From Candidatus Dadabacteria bacterium RIFCSPHIGHO2_12_FULL_53_21 (GTDB lineage Bacteria; Desulfobacterota_D; UBA1144; Nemesobacterales; UBA2774): a stretch of DNA of 16,687 nucleotides. A program made the translations under genes and the position numbers. Shown piece after piece: positions 14,803 to 16,687 of the stretch. The stretch lies in assembly GCA_001775255.1 (NCBI GenBank), contig MFCJ01000007.1, positions 1,957 to 18,643 of the forward strand. Reading direction: 5' to 3'. Numbering within the stretch: position 1 is the first letter of the stretch; each line of letters begins with the position of its first letter. Below the pieces are notes generated by a model. The model was not told the DNA's origin and did not search any database. It worked only from the letters and a program-made list of their open reading frames with translations.

Positions 14803-15531
14803 TTAATTTATTACCGATGCCGAGACCAGCATGGATATAAGTCTGGTTTTAACGCCGCAAGGCATTCCGCTCCTTGCCAGGTCCTTTACCGTTTTTTCGA
14901 TGTCGTAGCCCACTCTTCTGATCGAAGCCTCGCCGTTATCGATTACCCCGTATGATGCTCTCGGGTCGTGGTCTCGCGGCTGCCCTACGGAACCCGGATT
15001 GAGTATAGTGGTATCCCCTATGTTTTTCACGAACGGTTTGTGAGAATGCCCTGTCAGTATAAATTTTCGCTTCTCATCACTTCCGGGTTTATCGTGAGCT
15101 TCCACACAAGGTTCTTCACCCCGGATGACCATATTATAAAATATATAGGAATAGGGGTCCGAGCCGTGCGCGATCTCGAAGTCGATCCCGTCCACCGAAA
15201 AGTCCCTGTCGAGTGGGAGCCTCCTCAGGAACCCGACCTCTTCGCCCGAGAGGAAGCACTCTCCCCATTCCCTCGAGATATTGGAGATCTTCCTGAGCTC
15301 CTCCGAGCAGTTACTGCCTGTCCCGAAAGCCAGGGCGTGGTCATGGTCTCCCCTGACCCCCCAGAAGCGCGCTTTCGAGGACTTCATCAGGAAATTGACG
15401 CAGTTTTTCGGGTCCGGCCCGAAGTCCACAACATCCCCAAGGAATATGAGCGCGTCATAGCTTTCCCTGGCAAGGACCGCCTGGAGTGCATGCCAGTTCG
15501 CGTGGATGTCTGATATTATTAGAATTTTCAT
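14803..15531 (-). CDS. Calcineurin-like metallophosphoesterase (YfcE-like)
   Basis: A 242-residue single-domain protein of the calcineurin-like phosphoesterase superfamily. Metal-site motifs in order: ISDIHAN (D8, H10), LGDVVDFGPDP (D33), GDHD (61-64), AHG (H122) and GHSHKP (161-166), followed by the family signature NPGSVGQPRD. Such proteins hydrolyse phosphomonoesters or diesters; the substrate here is unknown. Oddity: the third motif is normally GNHD or GNHE, where the Asn binds metal; here it is Asp (D62). Whether its proximity to the phosphate genes is meaningful is unclear: it is convergent with the porin and has no visible PHO-box-like repeats upstream. No ribosome site precedes the ATG. 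Confidence 0.88.
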   Translation of the reverse strand: MKILIISDIHANWHALQAVLARESYDALIFLGDVVDFGPDPKNCVNFLMKSSKARFWGVRGDHDHALAFGTGSNCSEELRKISNISREWGECFLSGEEVGFLRRLPLDRDFSVDGIDFEIAHGSDPYSYIFYNMVIRGEEPCVEAHDKPGSDEKRKFILTGHSHKPFVKNIGDTTILNPGSVGQPRDHDPRASYGVIDNGEASIRRVGYDIEKTVKDLARSGMPCGVKTRLISMLVSASVIN

Positions 15532-15676
15532 ATACTTTGAATATACAGGCCTATTGTTAATCCGGTGTCAATATATTGTTAAGGACGTGTTTAGGTTAAA
15601 TTTTTTCGGACACCGTATTTCCTACATTAAAAATGGTATATAATTAGGGCACGGGATTTAGAGATTCTTACAGTTT

Positions 15677-15726
15677 TTTCACACAGGAGCTAGATTTTTA
15701 AACAAAGTGTGTTAGAATGTGTGAAA
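15677..15726. repeat. 9-bp perfect inverted repeat, possible operator
   Basis: TTTCACACA (15677-15685) and its exact complement TGTGTGAAA (15718-15726), separated by 32 bases. The centre-to-centre distance is 41 bases, close to four helical turns. It lies about 50 bases upstream of the predicted promoter, suggesting an activator or looping site. Function is inferred. Confidence 0.4.
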
Positions 15727-15773
15727 GGGAGAGAGAAGTGTCGAGAGGGTTGTTTTAGCGGGTAAAAAACCTC

Positions 15774-15802
15774 TTGACAAAAGAGTTTAATTTATATAGA
15801 GT
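15774..15802 (+). promoter_or_regulatory. Predicted promoter of the last outer-membrane protein gene
   Basis: A perfect TTGACA (15774-15779) is followed by TATATAGAGT. TATAGA (15795-15800) gives a 15-base spacer and TAGAGT (15797-15802) a 17-base spacer. A CTCTT-5-AAGAG inverted repeat (15771-15785) covers the -35 and could be a repressor site. Confidence 0.5.
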
Positions 15803-15845
15803 AAGCTCAGAACTTTAAAAACTAAATCAAAGGAGGTAAGGAGAG

Positions 15846-16687
15846 ATGAGTAAAGCCAAATGGCTTTTTATGTTTTTATTGGCTCTATGTATGGCCGTGC
15901 CAACGTTCGCAGTCGAACTCAGTTTGGGCGGCTTTCCGAGTTACATGCGTACGAGAGCGCGTTACATCGGCAACGCAACCTTTATATCGGCGTTGAGCAA
16001 TCAGAACGCCATAGATCTCGGTTTTTCCAGTAATAAAGACAACATATTTTTCGCGGATACTACTCTGCGCTTAACCCCCCAGCTGGTGCTCAGCGACGCA
16101 GTCACGATCAGGGCACAGTTGAACGTGTTTGACAACAATATTTGGGGCGGTTCGACGACAGAGCTTTTGGGAGGACACAACACTGTTGTCAATTCCAGCC
16201 TATCGTTCAGCGACAGGTTCAGGGGTGCAATCCTGACCGGTCCTTTAGCGATAGATGACCCAGGGTTTTTTGATGTCAGGATGTTGCATGCAGACATAGT
16301 TCTGCCTCACAACATCGGTTTCGTCAGGGTTGGTCGTCAGCCTTTTGACTGGGGTCTCGGTATTCTCGCGAATGGCGGTTGGGATCCATACAGTGACCTT
16401 GGTTTCGTACTCGACAGGTTCCTGTACCTGAAGTCTTTTGCTGCCGGATCTTCCTCGATAACCTTCGTATTGGTTTCGGACATATTCGCAGGCGGCAACA
16501 GCGTAGTTACCGGACAGGGCAATGGTTATGACGTTGCGGCTGCGGCTCTTATCTTCAACAGCCCGAATGTAGCCGGTGGCAACCTGACGATCGGTGGTTA
16601 TGTATTCCCGTACATACATCAGAACGATTTCCTCACATTCCCGACCAGCGGAACGGATCCGGGTGTGCCTCCGAATGCGGGCGCGGG
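15846..16687 (+). CDS. Outer-membrane beta-barrel (porin-like) protein, 3' end missing
   Basis: The frame is open from ATG 15846 to the window edge: 280 codons and no stop. AGGAGG and GGAG lie just before the ATG. A signal peptide (MSKAKWLFMFLLALCMAVPTFA, cleavage after A22) is followed directly by a sequence beginning VELSLGGFPSYMRTRARYIGN. The rest alternates polar and hydrophobic residues with many Gly, Asn and aromatic residues, as in a beta-barrel. Segments such as NIGFVRVGRQPFDWGLGILANGG, with DVRMLHADIVLP before it, resemble strand-turn motifs of proteobacterial porin-like proteins, but I cannot name the family. There is no coiled coil, unlike the phosphate porin, so the two are not simple duplicates. 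Substrate unknown. Confidence 0.8.
   Translation, partial: MSKAKWLFMFLLALCMAVPTFAVELSLGGFPSYMRTRARYIGNATFISALSNQNAIDLGFSSNKDNIFFADTTLRLTPQLVLSDAVTIRAQLNVFDNNIWGGSTTELLGGHNTVVNSSLSFSDRFRGAILTGPLAIDDPGFFDVRMLHADIVLPHNIGFVRVGRQPFDWGLGILANGGWDPYSDLGFVLDRFLYLKSFAAGSSSITFVLVSDIFAGGNSVVTGQGNGYDVAAAALIFNSPNVAGGNLTIGGYVFPYIHQNDFLTFPTSGTDPGVPPNAGA

Larger units (their letters stand above)
15532..15845. other. Regulatory gap upstream of the last outer-membrane protein gene
   Basis: An AT-rich gap between divergent genes. It holds a perfect 9-bp inverted repeat, TTTCACACA (15677-15685) and TGTGTGAAA (15718-15726); a TTGACA at 15774-15779 flanked by its own small inverted repeat; and a lone TATAAT at 15639-15644 without a -35. 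No open frame of note lies in it. Confidence 0.55.

Noticed and set aside
14968..15513. 181-codon plus-strand open frame opposite the metallophosphoesterase
   Set aside because: The opposite strand carries all expected metal-site motifs; this frame has no motifs and no ribosome site.
15540..15571. Minus-strand TTGACA with TATATT as the phosphoesterase promoter
   Set aside because: The spacer would be 20 bases and the start would fall at the start codon; leaderless expression is possible but not supported.

Overview
The window is a chromosomal segment from a Gram-negative (diderm) bacterium. Type II secretion subunits (gspL, gspM, gspN), two outer-membrane beta-barrel proteins with signal peptides and a PhoB/PhoR pair all imply an outer membrane. 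Gene content would suit a deltaproteobacterial or Dadabacteria-like lineage, but that placement is a guess from style of content; no rRNA is present to test it. Coding regions are moderately GC-rich and intergenic regions are AT-rich. I see no transposase, integrase, CRISPR array, tRNA or rRNA, and no sign of recent transfer.

Layout. (1) 3-1169: the tail of a UMF1/Atg22-type MFS transporter, cut by the window edge. (2) 1170-4317: the replication-origin region, with dnaA flanked by DnaA-box clusters on both sides. The dnaA-dnaN gap carries direct box matches, a textbook-like DnaA-trio (six trinucleotides) and an AT-rich unwinding stretch, followed by dnaN. (3) 4383-5126: a ComF-family phosphoribosyltransferase-like gene. 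(4) 5194-8189: gspL-gspM-gspN, with one base between successive genes, encoding the inner-membrane platform part of a type II secretion system without its other subunits. (5) 8239-10365: a small cupin, a membrane-anchored bifunctional-nuclease-domain protein (DUF151), and pheA (chorismate mutase/prephenate dehydratase) behind a near-consensus sigma-70 promoter. (6) 10401-12909, minus strand: phoB then phoR. (7) 13083-14480: a phosphate-selective (OprO/OprP-type) porin divergent from phoB. A four-repeat, 11-bp-periodic PHO-box-like array lies between the two, and a 17-bp perfect hairpin ends the porin unit. (8) 14803-15531, minus strand: a calcineurin-like metallophosphoesterase. (9) 15846-end: the start of a second outer-membrane beta-barrel protein, cut by the right edge.

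How it works together. Two coherent modules stand out. The first is the origin with its initiator (DnaA) and clamp (DnaN); the position of the DnaA boxes around the dnaA promoter and start suggests autoregulation. The second is a compact phosphate-starvation module: PhoR senses, PhoB binds the tandem repeats, and the porin brings phosphate across the outer membrane. No wholly new system was evident. The most noteworthy items are the clear DnaA-trio origin, the tandem PHO-box array, the unusual N-terminal extension on DnaA, and an Asn-to-Asp change in the metallophosphoesterase active-site motif.
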